Below are positions 1 through 9,129 of a DNA stretch of 64,000 nucleotides, in pieces. The notes beneath the pieces are model-generated. The model made no database searches and was not told the DNA's origin. It worked only from the letters and a program-made list of their open reading frames with translations. Origin of the DNA: Streptomyces endocoffeicus (GTDB lineage: Bacteria > Actinomycetota > Actinomycetes > Streptomycetales > Streptomycetaceae); assembly GCF_016741935.1 (NCBI RefSeq), contig NZ_JAERRG010000012.1, forward strand, positions 244,962 to 308,961. Reading direction: 5' to 3'. The stretch's first letter is position 1. Each line of letters opens with the position of its first letter. The translations under genes and the position numbers were made by a program.

Positions 1-4
1 GACT

Positions 5-958
5 TCAGAGGTCCGTGCCGTCGTGGGTCGCGTCGGGGCCGACCCCCAGGGTGAGGCTGCCGACGACACCCTTCTCGATCTTTCCCTTGCGGTACTTCAG
101 GTGCAGCAGCCCGCCCTGTGCGCCGTTGCCGGGGTAGATCCCGTCCTCGTCGAGGGTGGTGCGCTCGGTGGTGCTGGTGTTGTACGGGGCCACCTTGGCC
201 GAGTCGAGCACCGCCTCCTCGGCGAAGAAGAGCTGACCGGTGTGGCAGGTGTGACCGCCCTCGTAGCCGTCGTCCGTGAGCTTGCCGCCGATGTGCACCT
301 TGGTGTGGATGTGTACACAGCGGCCCCGGTACCAGCCGGGGAAGACCGTGGTGAACTCGACGAAGCCATGCCGGTCGGTCAGCTGGGTGCCGCGCAGATA
401 CCGCTTGTCGTCGGTCGGCTCCTGGTGGCCGCCACCGGGCGGGGCACCGGTCGGCGCGCCCGTCGGGGCGTCGGTGGGCGGGGTCCCGGTCGGCGGAGTC
501 CCGGTGGGCGGGGTGCCGCCGCCACCGCTGCTGGAGCTCTCGTAACCCGAGTAGAGGCCCAGTGCGTCGCAGTGCCAGATGTCGACGGCCGCCTTCGCCA
601 TGGGTTTGCAGCTGTCGGAGTCGATCACTTTGAGGCGGAGGGTCATCGGAATGCCCTCCTTGCCCTCGGTGATGTCCTTTCTGATCTTGTCAGCGTCGAT
701 GTAGTACGGCCCCTCGGTGGTCTCCGAGGTGAGCCGGTAACAGACCTCGCCGGACGGGGAGGACGGGGAGGACACGGAGGCCGAGGGGGTGGCGGAGGAG
801 GGAGACGCGGAGGTCTCGCCCGCCGAGGCGGTGGTGGCGACGGCCGCTCCCAGGCCCGCCGCCGCGACCGCCGCGCCGCCCGCCACCACGACCCGTCGCC
901 TCGTCATGTCCGGCTGGGGCCGCGGCTCGAGGCCGTTGCTGCTCTGCTGTTCGGTCAT
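5..958 (-). CDS. Secreted intradiol ring-cleavage dioxygenase-like protein (Tat signal)
   Basis: The 317-residue product resembles the C-terminal half of catechol/protocatechuate 3,4-dioxygenases, non-heme Fe(III) enzymes that cleave catechols between the hydroxyls. A twin-arginine signal (TRRRVVVAGG, residues 19-28) precedes a hydrophobic Ala/Gly stretch, so export as a folded protein is expected. Candidate iron ligands are Tyr in LYSGY (about 135-139) and Tyr plus two His in WYRGRCVHIH (about 209-218). A Gly/Thr/Pro repeat of about 35 residues (about 144-178) interrupts the catalytic domain between these motifs. The ATG at 958 puts 18 residues before the Tat motif; an inner ATG at 907 is possible, and neither has a clear ribosome site. 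The true substrate is unknown. The stop codon lies five bases from the window edge. Confidence 0.8.
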   Translation of the reverse strand: MTEQQSSNGLEPRPQPDMTRRRVVVAGGAAVAAAGLGAAVATTASAGETSASPSSATPSASVSSPSSPSGEVCYRLTSETTEGPYYIDADKIRKDITEGKEGIPMTLRLKVIDSDSCKPMAKAAVDIWHCDALGLYSGYESSSSGGGGTPPTGTPPTGTPPTDAPTGAPTGAPPGGGHQEPTDDKRYLRGTQLTDRHGFVEFTTVFPGWYRGRCVHIHTKVHIGGKLTDDGYEGGHTCHTGQLFFAEEAVLDSAKVAPYNTSTTERTTLDEDGIYPGNGAQGGLLHLKYRKGKIEKGVVGSLTLGVGPDATHDGTDL

Positions 959-1059
959 GGGCCGGGACAGTAGGGAGGCAACCTGGCAGCCCCATGGGTG
1001 CGGGCTGTGAATGGCTGTGCGAAGCGCGGCATCCGGCCACCCACGGCCACTCATACGCA

Positions 1060-1093
1060 GGGCGGGGGCGCGCCGTTCGGCACGCCCCCGCCC
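1060..1093 (-). terminator. Hairpin downstream of aspS
   Basis: GGGCGGGGGCG (1060-1070) pairs perfectly with CGCCCCCGCCC (1083-1093) around a 12-base loop that itself contains GCCG/CGGC. It lies just after the aspS stop on the transcribed strand and probably ends that message. There is no U-tract, as is common in streptomycetes. Confidence 0.55.
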
Positions 1094-1118
1094 GGTGAAT
1101 CCCGTCCGGCCGACCCGC

Positions 1119-1184
1119 CTACTCGGCGGGCTTCTCGGTCTGCTCGGCCGCCTACTCGGCCGCCTTCTCGCCCGCCTTCTCGGC
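1119..1184. repeat. 33-bp imperfect duplication of the aspS 3' end
   Basis: The last 33 bases of aspS, including the stop codon, are repeated imperfectly immediately downstream. The second copy (1119-1151) keeps the aspS reading frame and carries its own TAG at 1119-1121. If the first stop were lost the protein would gain about ten residues of the type AEQTEKPAE. Confidence 0.55.
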
Positions 1185-2954
1185 CTGCTTGACCTGCGGC
1201 GGCTTCCGCAGCGACAGATGCAGCTCGCGCAGCCGGGTGTCGTCCACCTCGCTGGGCGCGCCCATCAGCAGGTCCTGGGCGTTGCCGTTGAGCGGGAAGG
1301 CAATGGTCTCGCGGATGTTGGGCTCATCGGCCAGCAACATCACGATGCGGTCGACGCCGGGGGCGATACCGCCGTGCGGCGGGGCGCCGAAGTGGAACGC
1401 GCGCAGCATGCCGCCGAATTCGCGCTCGACCTCTTCCCGGGAGTAGCCCGCGATCTCGAACGCCTCGTACATGACGTCCGGCTCGTGGTTCCGGATGGCA
1501 CCGGAGGACAGCTCCACACCGTTGCAGACGATGTCGTACTGCCAGGCCAGGATGTCGAGCGGGTCCTTCGTCCGGAGCGCCTCCAGACCGCCCTGCGGCA
1601 TGGAGAAGGGGTTGTGGGAGAACTCGATCTGCCCGGTGTCCTCGTTCCGCTCGAACATCGGGAAGTCCACGATCCAGCAGAAGCGGAAGACGTTCTCGTC
1701 GAAGTGGCCGGCCCGCTTGGCGGTCTCGACCCGCACCGCGCCCATGATCTTGGAGACCTCGTCGAAGTCGCCCGCGCCGAAGAAGATCGACGTGCCGGGC
1801 TTGCCCTCGACCTCGGCGATCAGCTTCTCGACGTCCTCGTCGGTGAGGAACTTCGCGATCGGGCCGGTCAGCTTGGAGTCCTCGCCGATCCGGACCCAGG
1901 CCAGCCCCTTGGCGCCCTGCTCGACGGCGAACTCACCGAGCTGGTCGAAGAACTTCCGGGGCTGCTCGGCGGTGTCCGGCACGGCCAGCGCGCGCACGTG
2001 CTTGTCCGCGAACGCCTTGAAGCCGGAGCCCTCGAAGATGTGGCTGACGTCCCGCAGCTCCAGCCGGGCCCGCAGATCCGGCTTGTCCGAGCCGTACTTG
2101 AGCATGGCCTCGCGGAACGGGATCCGGAGGAAGGGCGAGGTCACATGGCGGCCGCCGCCGAACTCCTCGAAGAGCTCGGTCATGACCTTCTCGATGACGC
2201 CGAAGACGTCCTCCTGCTCGACGAAGCTCATCTCGACGTCGAGCTGGTAGAACTCGCCCGGCGAGCGGTCGGCGCGGGCGTCCTCGTCGCGGAAGCAGGG
2301 CGCGATCTGGAAGTAGCGGTCGAAGCCCGCGATCATCAGCAGCTGCTTGAACTGCTGCGGGGCCTGCGGCAGCGCGTAGAACTTGCCCGCGTGCAGCCGG
2401 GAGGGGACCAGGAAGTCCCGGGCGCCCTCGGGGGAGGTGGCGGACAGGATCGGGGTCGCCAGCTCGTTGAACCCCTGCGCGGTCATCTTCTGCCGGATGG
2501 CGGAGATGACGGCGGAGCGCAGCAGGATGTTGCGGTGCATACGCTCGCGGCGCAGGTCCAGGAAGCGGTACTCCAGCCGCCGCTCCTCGCCGACCCCGTC
2601 CTCGGGGAAGACGGTGAAGGGCAGCGGGTCGGCGGCGCCGAGCACCTCGACGTCGGTGACCTCGACCTCGATCTCGCCGGTCGGCAGCTCGGGGTTGACG
2701 TTGTCCGCGCCGCGCTCGATGACCCGGCCGTCCACGCGGACGACGGTCTCCTTGCTGATCGAGCTCAGGGCCTCGTTGGCGGGGGTGTCGGGTCGCACCA
2801 CCAGCTGGACCAGGCCATAGTGGTCGCGGAGATCGATGAAGAGGATGCCGCCCAGGTTCCGTCGATTGTGGAGCCATCCGGAGAGCCGGACGTCGGTGCC
2901 GACGTCAGCGGCGCGGAGCTGACCACACGTGTGGGACCGGTACCGATGCATCAT
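1152..2954 (-). CDS. aspS: Aspartyl-tRNA synthetase
   Basis: This cytoplasmic class II synthetase charges tRNA-Asp. Its 600 residues match the bacterial-type enzyme, which is longer than the archaeal type because of the GAD insertion. The N-terminal OB fold contains GWLHNRRNLGGILFIDLRD near residues 26-44. Class II motif 2 is visible as FRDEDARADR (about 220-229) and motif 3 as GVDRIVMLL near 535. The C-terminus is a Lys/Glu/Ala tail (EKAGEKAAE). Two ATGs are adjacent at 2954 and 2951, so either may be used. Many actinobacterial AspRS enzymes also mischarge tRNA-Asn for GatCAB; the sequence alone does not settle that here. Confidence 0.97.
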   Translation of the reverse strand: MMHRYRSHTCGQLRAADVGTDVRLSGWLHNRRNLGGILFIDLRDHYGLVQLVVRPDTPANEALSSISKETVVRVDGRVIERGADNVNPELPTGEIEVEVTDVEVLGAADPLPFTVFPEDGVGEERRLEYRFLDLRRERMHRNILLRSAVISAIRQKMTAQGFNELATPILSATSPEGARDFLVPSRLHAGKFYALPQAPQQFKQLLMIAGFDRYFQIAPCFRDEDARADRSPGEFYQLDVEMSFVEQEDVFGVIEKVMTELFEEFGGGRHVTSPFLRIPFREAMLKYGSDKPDLRARLELRDVSHIFEGSGFKAFADKHVRALAVPDTAEQPRKFFDQLGEFAVEQGAKGLAWVRIGEDSKLTGPIAKFLTDEDVEKLIAEVEGKPGTSIFFGAGDFDEVSKIMGAVRVETAKRAGHFDENVFRFCWIVDFPMFERNEDTGQIEFSHNPFSMPQGGLEALRTKDPLDILAWQYDIVCNGVELSSGAIRNHEPDVMYEAFEIAGYSREEVEREFGGMLRAFHFGAPPHGGIAPGVDRIVMLLADEPNIRETIAFPLNGNAQDLLMGAPSEVDDTRLRELHLSLRKPPQVKQAEKAGEKAAE

Positions 2955-3071
2955 TCATCCAAGTCGTGTCGAGCGGGAGGCGTACGTAACCCTCGGGAAG
3001 CTTCCGGCCAAGCCTACCGGCGCCGCGACCCTCACTGGTAAGCCATTGGCAAATCCCCATAAGGTAGTGCA

Positions 3072-5231
3072 ATGCGCACCGAGGACCTGCTGGCCGCCAT
3101 AGCGACCGGCCTATGGCGCTGGGACAGTGTCTCGGGCGCCGTCACCTATGACGCGGAGGCCGCCCGGCTGGTGGGCCTTCCCGCCGAGGCCGTCACCCTC
3201 CCCGAGGCCGCCGCCCGCGCCTGCTTCCACCCCGCGGACTGGCTGGAGGTCAAGGCGATAGTCCAGCTCGCGGTGGCCGAGGGCACCCTGGCCGAGGCCC
3301 GGCTGCGCATCGTGGACGAGAAGGGCACCGTACTGCGGACCGTGCGCACCCGCTCCCGGCCGATAGCGCGGGGCGGCAGCGACGACGGCTACTACCTGCT
3401 CGGCACCCTCCAGGAGGTCCCCGACCCGCTGCCGGGCACCGCGGCCGGCGGCCCGCCGATCACCGGCGACTGGCGCCGCAACCGCGAGGCGTTCCTGCTG
3501 GACGCGGGGCGGGCGCTGGCGGAGGCGATGTCCACCGCCGAGGTGCTGCGGGTGGCGGCGGGGCTGTCAATGCCGGGCTTCTCCCCGGACGGGCTCGCGG
3601 TCTTCGGCGTCGAGGGCGAGCGGATCTCGGTGATCGGCCACCACGGGCCGCGGGCGGGCGCCGACCGTCCCCTGCACGACATCGCGCTGAGTACCGACCA
3701 TCCGGCGGCCGAGGTGGTGCGCACCGGCCGGGCGGTCTATCTGCCCACACCGGAGGAGTACCGCGGCCGGTTTCCGGCCGCGTGGTCGCCGGGCCGGCCC
3801 CGCAAGCGCCGATCATGGGCGTTTCTGCCGCTGATCGTCGCGGGCCGCACCATCGGCGCGTGGATGGCCGGATTCGCCCATCCGGTGTCGTTCTCGCCCG
3901 ACGAGCGCTCGGTGCTGACCACGATCGCCCGGATGCTGGCCCAGGCGCTGTCCCGCACCGCGCTCCAGGAGACCGAGCGGGAGCTGGCGGACGGGCTCCA
4001 GCGCTCGATGCTGCCCGCCAGCAAGCCCGATATCCCGGGGCTGACGGTGGCCGCGCGCTATGTGCCGACCGGCGGCGGGCTCCAGGTCGGCGGCGACTGG
4101 TACGACGTGATCGGGCTGCCCTCGGGGCGCACGGCGCTGGTGATCGGCGATGTGCAGGGCCACGATGTGCGCGCCGCGGGGATCATGGGGCAGCTGAGGA
4201 TCGCGGTCCGGGCGTACGCCTCCGAGGGCCACCACCCCGACGCGGTGCTCTCCCGCGCCTCCCGCTTCCTGGCCGGTCTCGCCGAGCCCGAGGGCCCGGA
4301 CGGCCGCTACGACCCGAGGTTCGCGACCTGCCTCTACATGGAGGTGGACCCGGTGGCGGGCACCCTGGACATCGCCCGCGCGGGCCATCCCGACCCGGCG
4401 GTCCGGCTGGCCGACGGCACGATGATGCTCCGGCCCACGGCGGGCGGGCTGCCGCTGGGCATCGACCCGGACACCGACTATCCGACCACCCGGGTGGTGC
4501 TGGAGCCCGGCGAGACGCTGCTGATGTGCACCGACGGGCTGATCGAGACCGGCGGGCACGATCTGGAGACCGGCTGGGACCGGATCCGGGAGGTCTTCGA
4601 GCGGCCCGCCGCCCCCAGCGCCGGATCCGGCGGGCTCGACCCGGACGACCTCGAGGCCCTCGCCGACTCCCTGGTGCAGGCGGTGCACGGGCCGCCCTCC
4701 CACCACACCACCGGTCCGCTCGCGGACCGGCGCGAGGACGACATAGCGCTGCTGCTGATCCGCCGGGAGGCGGAGGTGTGCCTGGTCGGGCCCGGTTCGG
4801 CGCCGGTGCGGCGTACGGCGGTCACGGTCGCGCAGGCCGAGTCGGAGCGGATAGCGGACGCCCGGCAGCAGCTGCGCGACATGCTGCACGACTGGGCGGA
4901 CCCGGACCAGGTGGAGTCGGCGGTGCTGATGCTCTCCGAGATGGTCACCAACGTGCTGGTGCACACCGACGGGGACGCCCTGCTGGTGGCCGAGGTCAGC
5001 GGGCGGCACGGGGCCCGGCGGCTGCGGCTGGACGTCGCCGACAGCAGCGACGAGCTGCCGCACCGCCGCCGTCCGGGCGAGCTGGCCTCCTCCGGGCGCG
5101 GGCTGCTGCTGATGGAGCTGCTGGCGGACAACTGGGGGGTGGATCCGCGCGGCGACGGCAAGTGCATCTGGTACGAGCTGTACGAGGCCGCGCCGGAGGA
5201 CGCGGCCTCGCCCCCGCCCGACGGGGCCTAG
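3072..5231 (+). CDS. PAS-GAF-SpoIIE phosphatase with C-terminal ATPase domain
   Basis: A 719-residue regulatory protein of the SpoIIE/RsbU family. In order it has a PAS-like sensor (about 1-115), a GAF domain (about 140-300), a PP2C-type Ser phosphatase domain (about 310-520) with metal-site motifs GGDWYDV and IGDVQGHD near 337-360, and an RsbW-like HATPase domain (about 575-705) with NVLVHT and GRGLLLMELLADNWG. Such proteins dephosphorylate and phosphorylate anti-sigma antagonists, so it probably feeds a sigma-factor partner switch in response to a small ligand. No transmembrane segment is seen. The partner antagonist and sigma factor are not encoded nearby. It starts 117 bp from the divergent aspS. 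Confidence 0.88.
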   Translation: MRTEDLLAAIATGLWRWDSVSGAVTYDAEAARLVGLPAEAVTLPEAAARACFHPADWLEVKAIVQLAVAEGTLAEARLRIVDEKGTVLRTVRTRSRPIARGGSDDGYYLLGTLQEVPDPLPGTAAGGPPITGDWRRNREAFLLDAGRALAEAMSTAEVLRVAAGLSMPGFSPDGLAVFGVEGERISVIGHHGPRAGADRPLHDIALSTDHPAAEVVRTGRAVYLPTPEEYRGRFPAAWSPGRPRKRRSWAFLPLIVAGRTIGAWMAGFAHPVSFSPDERSVLTTIARMLAQALSRTALQETERELADGLQRSMLPASKPDIPGLTVAARYVPTGGGLQVGGDWYDVIGLPSGRTALVIGDVQGHDVRAAGIMGQLRIAVRAYASEGHHPDAVLSRASRFLAGLAEPEGPDGRYDPRFATCLYMEVDPVAGTLDIARAGHPDPAVRLADGTMMLRPTAGGLPLGIDPDTDYPTTRVVLEPGETLLMCTDGLIETGGHDLETGWDRIREVFERPAAPSAGSGGLDPDDLEALADSLVQAVHGPPSHHTTGPLADRREDDIALLLIRREAEVCLVGPGSAPVRRTAVTVAQAESERIADARQQLRDMLHDWADPDQVESAVLMLSEMVTNVLVHTDGDALLVAEVSGRHGARRLRLDVADSSDELPHRRRPGELASSGRGLLLMELLADNWGVDPRGDGKCIWYELYEAAPEDAASPPPDGA

Positions 5232-5383
5232 GGGGTGTCCGGCGGATCTTGGCGCCTGCGGCGGGCTGTTCCCCTCCCCGCCCCTTCCCGAAACTGGGGC
5301 TCCGCCCCAGACCCCGGGGGTCCAGGGGCGAAGCCCCTGGTAACGGGAAGGGGCGGGGAGGGGCAAGACGCGCCGGACACCCC
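5232..5383. repeat. Nested inverted repeat (dispersed intergenic element, copy 1)
   Basis: An outer pair GGGGTGTCCGGCG (5232-5244) / CGCCGGACACCCC (5371-5383) encloses a perfect 20-bp pair at 5271-5290 and 5344-5363. Two further hairpins lie inside: CTGGGGC-tcc-GCCCCAG (5294-5310) and CCAGGGGC-gaa-GCCCCTGG (5322-5340). It separates convergent genes and may act as a two-way terminator. A related copy in the opposite orientation lies at 33234-33378. Confidence 0.85.
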
Positions 5384-5423
5384 GTAGCCCTCGGCCGGGA
5401 TGGCGCCGGGGCGGCCCGGCCGT

Positions 5424-6575
5424 TCAGCGGAAGAGCCGGGCACCGAGCGGGTGCTTCCCGTCGAAACCGGGAAGGATCAGGAACGTCGCACTGGCGGTCG
5501 TGGTCGTGTAGTCCAGCAGGGCGTCGGAATCGTCCATACGGGTGAGGGTGTTGGTGAATGTCCGTAGGTCGTTCTGGAAGCTCATGAAGAGCAGCCCGGG
5601 GGCGGGTCCGTCGATGCTGTAGGAGCGACGGAGCATGAGGCCGACGCCGACCGCGGTGGCGTGCGCCCTGCGGGCGTGGGCGTCCACCGGGACGAGGTAG
5701 CGTCCGTCCGGCGTTTTGGCACCGAGGTTCGGGCCCGAGGCGATGGTGCCACCGGAGAGGGGCACGCCACTGGCTCGGCGGCGGCCGAAGACCGCTTCCT
5801 GTTCGGCGACGGAGAGCTTGGCGAACCGCGGCAGGTCGAGGTCCATGCGCCGTAGTACGGCGAGGGTGCCGCCGGCGACCGGAGCCGGCCCGGCCAGCCA
5901 CAGGTCGCGTTGTTGTTCGGCCCTCGTGTGGGGGCCCACGATGCCGTCGACGAAACCGAACAGGTTGCGTGGTGCGGCGAGGCCCTTGTCCACCGGCACG
6001 TTCGCACCACGGACTCCGGACTGCCGCCAGCGTTCCCGTATCCGGTCACCGGCCTGCTCCAGAAGCGCGGCGGCCACGGCCGGTATCACCAAGGCGTCGT
6101 CGGCGCAGATCTGTATCAGCAGGTCGCCGCCGCGGGCCCGGGAGGCGATCCGTTCGCGGGAGAACCGCGGGAGGTCCTTCGCCCCGGGCAGGGCGGGATC
6201 GACCTCGCGCACCAGCCGGGGGCCCACCCCGATCGTCACGGTCAGATCGCCCGGCTCCAGGCCCATCAGTCGTGCGTCGGTCCCCGCGGTGAGTGTGCGG
6301 ATGGCCTCGCCGAGTTCGGCCAGCAGCGGACGGACGGGCCCGGTGTCGACGAGGTCGGCCACCACGGCCAGCAGGTTCCGCTGGGCCGGCTGTGGAAGCG
6401 TGATGCCCGCCTGGTACCGGCCCGTTGGTGACACCGGCGGGGTCGGCGCGGGGGCATCGTCCCGGTCCGGCGGGGCGGAACGCGATTGACACCCGGCGGA
6501 GAGGCCGACGGCGGTCACGGTGCCGGTGGCACCGAGAAACGTACGGCGTGACGGGCGGGAGTCGGCTTGGCACAC
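5424..6575 (-). CDS. Tat-exported DyP-type (dye-decolorizing) heme peroxidase
   Basis: The 383-residue protein belongs to the DyP peroxidase family, extracytoplasmic heme enzymes that use H2O2 to oxidise dyes, phenolics or porphyrins. The family GxxDG motif is present as NLFGFVDGIVG at about residue 210, and a conserved His-rich stretch DAHARRAHAT near 298 should supply the proximal heme ligand. RPSRRTFLGATG (about 7-18) is a twin-arginine signal followed by a Cys (AGC), so lipid attachment is possible. I chose a GTG start at 6575: longer readings run into the divergent lipoprotein gene at 6643. No efeU or efeO iron-uptake partner and no encapsulin gene is adjacent, so its role in iron uptake or compartmentalisation is not implied. 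Confidence 0.87.
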   Translation of the reverse strand: MCQADSRPSRRTFLGATGTVTAVGLSAGCQSRSAPPDRDDAPAPTPPVSPTGRYQAGITLPQPAQRNLLAVVADLVDTGPVRPLLAELGEAIRTLTAGTDARLMGLEPGDLTVTIGVGPRLVREVDPALPGAKDLPRFSRERIASRARGGDLLIQICADDALVIPAVAAALLEQAGDRIRERWRQSGVRGANVPVDKGLAAPRNLFGFVDGIVGPHTRAEQQRDLWLAGPAPVAGGTLAVLRRMDLDLPRFAKLSVAEQEAVFGRRRASGVPLSGGTIASGPNLGAKTPDGRYLVPVDAHARRAHATAVGVGLMLRRSYSIDGPAPGLLFMSFQNDLRTFTNTLTRMDDSDALLDYTTTTASATFLILPGFDGKHPLGARLFR

Positions 6576-6642
6576 AGTGTGAACTGTGCCATATCCGTAT
6601 CGGCGCCTGCGACCCGGTCGGCGTCCGTGCCAGGATGAGGCC

Positions 6643-7986
6643 ATGCCTCGTCTCCGTCTTCGCCTGATGGCCGCGGTGCTCGGCACCCTGGCCCCCGTAC
6701 TGGTCGGCTGCGGCGCGGACGATGACGGACCGGACGACGGCCGGCGACCGTCCGGTGAGAATGTGACGATCAAAGTGCCGGCCGACGCCCCGACGATCTC
6801 GGCCGCGGTGTCTCTGGCCCGGCCCGGCGATCTCGTACTGGTCGCGCCGGGCAAGTACCACGAGTCGGTGAAGATATCGACGGCCCGCATCACTCTGCGC
6901 GGCGAGTCCCGGGACAAGGTCGTCATCGACGGGCGCTTACGGCAGCCGAACGGCATCGTCGTCGCCGCTCCCGGGGTGGCCGTGGAGAACCTGACCGTGG
7001 AGAACAACACACAGAACGGGGTCCTGGTCACCGGCTCGGCGAAGGCGGCCGCCGGAGCGCCGGGGCAGTCCGGCGGCTACGACACCGGCGATGAGCCCGT
7101 CACCTTCCTGAAGTCGTTCCTGGTCTCCCACGTGACCGCGACCCGCAACGGGCTGTACGGCATCTACGCGTTCTCCGCGCAAAACGGTGTCATCGAGCAC
7201 TCGTACACATCGGGCTCGGCCGACTCGGGGATCTATGTCGGACAGTGCAAGCCCTGTCGCGTCGTGGTGCGGGACAACATCGCCGAACTCAACGCGGTCG
7301 GTTACGAAGGCACCAACGCCAGTGGCGACATGTACGTGGTCGGCAACCGCCTCGTCGGTAACCGGGTCGGGCTCACCAGCAACTCCGACCACCAGGAGAA
7401 GTTGCTCCCGCAGCGGGATGCCGTCATCGCGGGCAACCTGATCGCGGCCAACCAGCAGGCGGCCACCCCCGAACAGGCCGACGGCGGGTGGGGCATCGGC
7501 ATCGGCGTCGACGGCGGCACCGACAACCAGTTCGTCCGCAACCGGGTCACCGGCAACAGCAACGCCGGGCTGGTGATCACCGCGACCGCCGACATACCGC
7601 CGAACGGCAACCGGATCCTGGACAACACCTTCGCCGCCAACAGCGTTGACGTCGGCTGGACGTTCCCCACCGCCACGAAGGGACGGGGCAACTGCCTGCG
7701 CGGCAACGAGCTGCGAACGACGGAGCCCGCCCGGCTCGCGACCACCGCGTCCTGCCCGCGTCCCGCCCGGTCGCTCTCGCCGTCCGGCACCTGGGCGAAG
7801 CCGACGGCACCCGGCGGTATCCCGTTCACCGAGGTGGCGGCGCCCAAGCGACAGCCGCAGTTCCCGAAGGCCACGACCACGGGCGCCACCGCCGTTCCCT
7901 CCGTTCCGGCGCTACCGGACACGGCGGGCATCCGGCTGCCGTCGGCGTCACTGCTCGTCGCGGGCGCGCGGGTGGGGACGTCCTGA
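6643..7986 (+). CDS. Right-handed beta-helix lipoprotein (NosD/pectate-lyase-like fold)
   Basis: This 447-residue lipoprotein has a short signal peptide ending in the lipobox LVGC (about residues 20-23), then an Asp/Gly-rich linker and a parallel beta-helix. Repeats rich in Asn, Gly and Val are typical, for example GVAVENLTVENNTQNGVLV and NRLVGNRVGLTSNSD. Folds of this kind bind or cleave polysaccharide, but no catalytic residues can be assigned. The C-terminal 80 residues are Pro/Thr/Ala-rich. Codon 99 (6937-6939) is a TTA leucine codon, which in Streptomyces makes translation depend on the bldA tRNA. The ATG at 6643 has AGGATGAGG upstream and faces the DyP gene across 67 bp. Confidence 0.8.
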   Translation: MPRLRLRLMAAVLGTLAPVLVGCGADDDGPDDGRRPSGENVTIKVPADAPTISAAVSLARPGDLVLVAPGKYHESVKISTARITLRGESRDKVVIDGRLRQPNGIVVAAPGVAVENLTVENNTQNGVLVTGSAKAAAGAPGQSGGYDTGDEPVTFLKSFLVSHVTATRNGLYGIYAFSAQNGVIEHSYTSGSADSGIYVGQCKPCRVVVRDNIAELNAVGYEGTNASGDMYVVGNRLVGNRVGLTSNSDHQEKLLPQRDAVIAGNLIAANQQAATPEQADGGWGIGIGVDGGTDNQFVRNRVTGNSNAGLVITATADIPPNGNRILDNTFAANSVDVGWTFPTATKGRGNCLRGNELRTTEPARLATTASCPRPARSLSPSGTWAKPTAPGGIPFTEVAAPKRQPQFPKATTTGATAVPSVPALPDTAGIRLPSASLLVAGARVGTS

Positions 7987-7993
7987 GCGGCGG

Positions 7994-8830
7994 CTACCGC
8001 GTCGGGGTGGCTCCGGGGACCGGCCGGACCGGAACGTACTTCTGGGTGTCGAAATCGATGACCACGGGCTCCGGTGCGGAGGCCACACCGGCGCGAACCC
8101 GGTACATCGTGCCGTCCGAGCCGATCCAGTAGCGCACGTCGCCCGCCGGACCGGACGTGGCACGGGCGCTCGGCCCGGCGCTCGGCCCGGTCATGATGTC
8201 CACCCGATGGCCGTCCAACCGGTCCTGTCCGACCCAGGCGGCGCCGTTCTGCGGCAGCAGTTCGGCGTTGTCCGGCCGGTCGCTGCCGAGCTTCAGCGCG
8301 ATGGCCAGCGAACTGTCCAGCGAACTGCCCTGCCTTTGCAGCGGACGGCGGTACCAGCCCGAACCCGGCGGCCGTGCCGGTGCCTTCGCCGGAGTGTTCG
8401 CCATCGGGTGGACGAACACGGTGGTGGCCGTCCACTGGATCAGCCCGTCGCTGGACGTATCGCGCCCGGTGCCGCGCACCGCGCCGTAACCGATCTTGCC
8501 GCGGTAGTCGAGGGATCCGGTGATGGTCAGCCCGCCGTCGGTGCCCGGCACGTTGATCGTCACGGCGCGCCCGCCCGCCTGGTAGTTGAGGAACCGCGTG
8601 GCCGCCAGACGGCCCGCCTGATCCGAGGTCAATTCCCTTGGACCGGTGGGGTCGGAGCCGCTGCTCGCGACCAGGAACGTGGCCACCGCGACGGCCACAC
8701 CGCCGATGGCCGCGGCCACCAACCAGCGTGGCCGCGGCCATCGGCGCCGACCGGCCGCGCGCCGCGAGAACACGTGTCTGATTTCCGTACTCCGCGGACG
8801 GCGCTTTGCTAACACGTTCCGCTTATTCAT
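7994..8830 (-). CDS. Membrane-anchored protein of unknown function
   Basis: I do not recognise a named family with confidence. The 278-residue product has a basic N-terminus (about 1-38), one hydrophobic helix (about 39-57) and an extracytoplasmic domain of about 215 residues, so the likely topology is N-in, C-out. The outer domain starts with a segment like DQAGRLAATRFLNYQAGG and contains a YWIGSDGTMYRVR motif, which suggests a beta-rich fold. The ATG is preceded by GGGGGGAGAG. The gene converges on the beta-helix lipoprotein with only 7 bp between stops and diverges from the LANTG protein. The neighbours suggest a role in the cell envelope. Confidence 0.7.
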   Translation of the reverse strand: MNKRNVLAKRRPRSTEIRHVFSRRAAGRRRWPRPRWLVAAAIGGVAVAVATFLVASSGSDPTGPRELTSDQAGRLAATRFLNYQAGGRAVTINVPGTDGGLTITGSLDYRGKIGYGAVRGTGRDTSSDGLIQWTATTVFVHPMANTPAKAPARPPGSGWYRRPLQRQGSSLDSSLAIALKLGSDRPDNAELLPQNGAAWVGQDRLDGHRVDIMTGPSAGPSARATSGPAGDVRYWIGSDGTMYRVRAGVASAPEPVVIDFDTQKYVPVRPVPGATPTR

Positions 8831-9018
8831 TCCCTACTCTCCCCCCGATCTTGGCATACACCCGCTACAGTATCGCTGCTGGTCGGGCGGTTCAGGATGG
8901 CTATTCAGACTCTTGTGCTGTTTCCGCGTGGGAAGGCGAGGACGAGTGCGACTGGCCTGCGGACGGCACTCCCGAGTCCCTGAATTCGCTACAGCCGCCA
9001 GCACGACCAAGAACGACC

Positions 9019-9047
9019 GGGCCCACCGAAAAGCGGTGGGCCCTTTT
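9019..9047 (+). terminator. Intrinsic terminator-like hairpin with no gene before it
   Basis: GGGCCCACCG (9019-9028), a five-base loop and CGGTGGGCCC (9034-9043) form a perfect 10-bp stem followed by TTTTC. It points along the plus strand, 86 bases before the LANTG protein start. No coding gene precedes it on that strand, so it could end a small RNA or attenuate the downstream gene. Confidence 0.6.
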
Positions 9048-9129
9048 CATGGCCGATGTGTCACCCGGAGCCGAGAAACGGATACACGGCTGCAAACGGG
9101 TGTTCGGTTCACATCACGAGGGGAGAGTG

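Noticed and set aside
1011..3041. Long plus-strand open frame opposite aspS
   Set aside because: It is the codon-bias shadow of aspS; composition is Asp/Arg/Leu-rich and no family is visible.
3782..5545. Long frames inside the SpoIIE-type phosphatase
   Set aside because: Arg/Ala/Gly-rich shadows with no motif; the true gene has all expected domains.
8870..9018. Possible tRNA or tRNA fragment
   Set aside because: The hairpin and trailing CCA-like bases drew attention, but there is no GTTCGAATCC T-arm or acceptor pairing.
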